NCBI GenBank assembly: GCA_964531695.1
Contig: CAZHEH010000013.1
Span: 14,008 to 78,007 of the forward strand
Direction: 5' to 3'
Length of the DNA: 64,000 nucleotides
Source of the DNA: JAGXKT01 sp964531695
Lineage (GTDB): Bacteria > Planctomycetota > Phycisphaerae > SM23-33
Shown one piece after another: positions 62,940 through 64,000 of this stretch. The position numbers were made by a program, and so were the translations under genes. The notes under the pieces were generated by a model, which worked only from the letters and a program-made list of their open reading frames with translations, was not told the DNA's origin and made no database searches. The stretch's first letter is position 1. Every line of letters begins with the position of its first letter.

Positions 62940-63144
62940 TCGCTTGCGCACACGTTTGCGCGCACAATCACGTCGATATCCATGAATCGGAAACGCCTGT
63001 GCGCACGATCGCGTCTTGGGCTCCGTACCCAAGGACCGCTGAGTTGCTGGCCGGAGGGCGCTGCCCGCCCCGGCCGCATACCGCCCTGCTCCCCGTCCTC
63101 CGCGATCTCCGCGTTGAGAGCCGATTGCCGCGGCGCCGTTTACC

Positions 63145-63244
63145 CTTGTCGATTCCGGCCGCGCGCGGGATAATCCCCGACCGTGATGGGGAACGCGTCA
63201 TCTCGGGGCTTCGCCCAAGGCCGACCGACCTGCGCGCCCCCGGC
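63145..63244 (+). repeat. 100-bp dispersed repeat, copy B
   Basis: This copy is 97% identical to the reverse complement of 16314-16413 (three mismatches). It lies in intergenic DNA between the parS-like site and the right-edge gene. Identity stops abruptly at the CCCCCGGC end and fades more gradually at the other. Confidence 0.85.
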
Positions 63245-63469
63245 GCACTCGTGTCCCGTCCACTGCCGACGCGCGCTTCGGCGAGCGGAAGCGCGGCGCC
63301 CTGCTTGGCGAAGCATGCCGCCGCGCTGCAGGACGTATGCTGCCAGCGGCCCCTCGAGATTGCGGATAAGTCGTAGGGCGACCAACTCGCTTGCTCGCGC
63401 AAACAGTGTTATGTATCTCCCGCGAGACATGGAGTTGCTCGCCATACCCGCTGAGATGGGGGAAGGCAA

Positions 63470-64000
63470 ATGAAGTTCACTTATAGGCAGTTTGCGGAAT
63501 TGCCGTTCGTTCTTAACATTCCGCCCGAGGCGTATGTCGTTCAGGTCGATGGACTGACTCTACCATTATGGGTGCATCATAATCTCTATGCCGGTGCTCC
63601 CGGACCCCTGGAATATCCCTCGCCGGTCATCCTGGGTGAAAAGCAGGTGCTGATGTCCGCGCTGTCGTCGTATGCCAACTATTCCCTACTGCAGCTACGG
63701 ACAGTCATTTCAACGGCACAGGAAAGGATCGTCCAAGACTCTGACCTGTATGAGCCGACCACCGATGATTTAATCGATGAATATGCTCGAACGATGATTC
63801 TAAAACGTACAAGCAGCAATAGCGGTGAGGAGCTTCGTGCAGAAGCGCGCCAGCACTTCGAAGCTCTCGCACCTGCCGAGGCAGACTCCTTTCGGAGAAG
63901 TGCAACGCTACGCCTTACAGCCAAGCCTCTGTTTACGAATGCGGAGGGTGACCGTTTTCTGAGAGCCATAAACCGTCTTATTCGAACCTACATGGCAGAC
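63470..64000 (+). CDS. Unknown protein, 3'-truncated by window end, low GC
   Basis: An ATG at 63470 with a strong GGGGGAAGG ribosome-binding site opens a frame of at least 177 codons that runs past the window end. The start reads KFTYRQFAELPFVLNIPPEA, then WVHHNLYAGAPGPLEYPSP; a predicted long helical region follows (LRTVISTAQERIVQDSDLYE, LRAEARQHFEALAPAEADSF). No signal peptide or membrane helix is seen and no family is recognised. Third codon positions are far less GC-rich than in all other genes here, so it was probably acquired recently. It may be the first gene of an accessory operon. Confidence 0.7.
   Translation, partial: MKFTYRQFAELPFVLNIPPEAYVVQVDGLTLPLWVHHNLYAGAPGPLEYPSPVILGEKQVLMSALSSYANYSLLQLRTVISTAQERIVQDSDLYEPTTDDLIDEYARTMILKRTSSNSGEELRAEARQHFEALAPAEADSFRRSATLRLTAKPLFTNAEGDRFLRAINRLIRTYMAD

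Larger units (their letters stand above)
62825..63469. other. Intergenic region with parS-like site and dispersed repeat
   Basis: This 645-base stretch holds no supported gene. It contains degenerate units of GCTGATAG type at 62874-62907, the palindrome at 62924-62939, and the 100-bp repeat at 63145-63244. The last 220 bases before the right-edge gene show falling GC, which suggests the border of a region of different origin. Confidence 0.6.

Overview
The window is high-GC DNA (roughly two thirds G+C) from a bacterial chromosome, most likely a planctomycete (Planctomycetota, possibly the Phycisphaerae side). The lineage is inferred from protein families: a squalene-cyclase-like/DUF4159 protein, a very long SecA with extra insertions and a Cys-rich insert, internal-membrane pseudopilin-like proteins, a two-gene SufC/SufB pair, a LolA-like lipoprotein, scattered single biosynthetic genes (hisI, pyrE) and very short operons. 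Genes are densely packed on both strands. There are no rRNA genes, no CRISPR array and no intact prophage or insertion sequence.

Layout. 1-6.9 kb: a lipid-linked sugar transfer cluster (two GT39 membrane glycosyltransferases, a DPM1-like GT2 overlapping a LAB_N membrane protein, one GT87) and an anchored phosphatase. 7-10.5 kb: the DUF4159 protein, a decayed strip with a terminase-like fragment and a REP-like palindrome, tRNA-Gln(CUG) and tadA. 10.5-19 kb: an amidohydrolase/uronate-isomerase-like enzyme, a CorC-type CBS protein, an (alpha/alpha)6 glycosidase-like protein, a signal-anchored unknown protein, a dead REP-associated transposase, recO and sufC-sufB. 19-30.8 kb: two tandem pseudopilin-like paralogues, a DUF6159-type membrane protein, uvrB, a low-GC orphan, a GH113-like hydrolase, pyrE, and a tmk/NYN/holB group. 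31-38.3 kb: carbohydrate genes (AEC transporter, GH4, galK), DUF3750 lipoprotein, thioredoxin-like protein, and rfbF/rfbG for CDP-deoxysugar synthesis. 38.4-46 kb: a SEC-C mini-protein, secA, an L,D-transpeptidase, 5-formyl-THF cyclo-ligase and rarA. 46-54.3 kb: LysM lipoprotein, recG, hisI, a KtrB/KtrA potassium uptake pair, rpiB and a fused TsaC/low-molecular-weight phosphatase. 54.3-62.8 kb: a PA14-PKD-TPR secreted protein, then a plus-strand run HAD, FtsX-type permease, LolD-like ATPase, VTT/DedA protein, LolA-like lipoprotein, STAS protein and a short GspE/PilB ATPase. 62.8-64 kb: non-coding DNA with a perfect parS-like 16-bp palindrome and a second copy of a 100-bp repeat, followed by a markedly lower-GC unknown gene running off the window.

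How the genes work together (inference from context). The 5' cluster fits polyprenyl-phosphate-sugar synthesis and transfer across the inner membrane. GH4 and GalK fit alpha-galactoside use. RfbF and RfbG make CDP-4-keto-6-deoxyglucose. The permease/ATPase/LolA-like group resembles a lipoprotein or envelope-lipid export module. Mobile-element traces are three REP-like palindromes built on GGGGACAGGC, a RAYT transposase remnant and a 97%-identical inverted 100-bp repeat pair at 16.3 and 63.2 kb. I found no clear new multi-gene system. The most useful leads are the parS-like site, the repeat families (one supplies the C-terminus of a gene), the NYN gene inside tmk-holB, the TsaC-phosphatase fusion beside rpiB, and the foreign-looking gene at the right edge.
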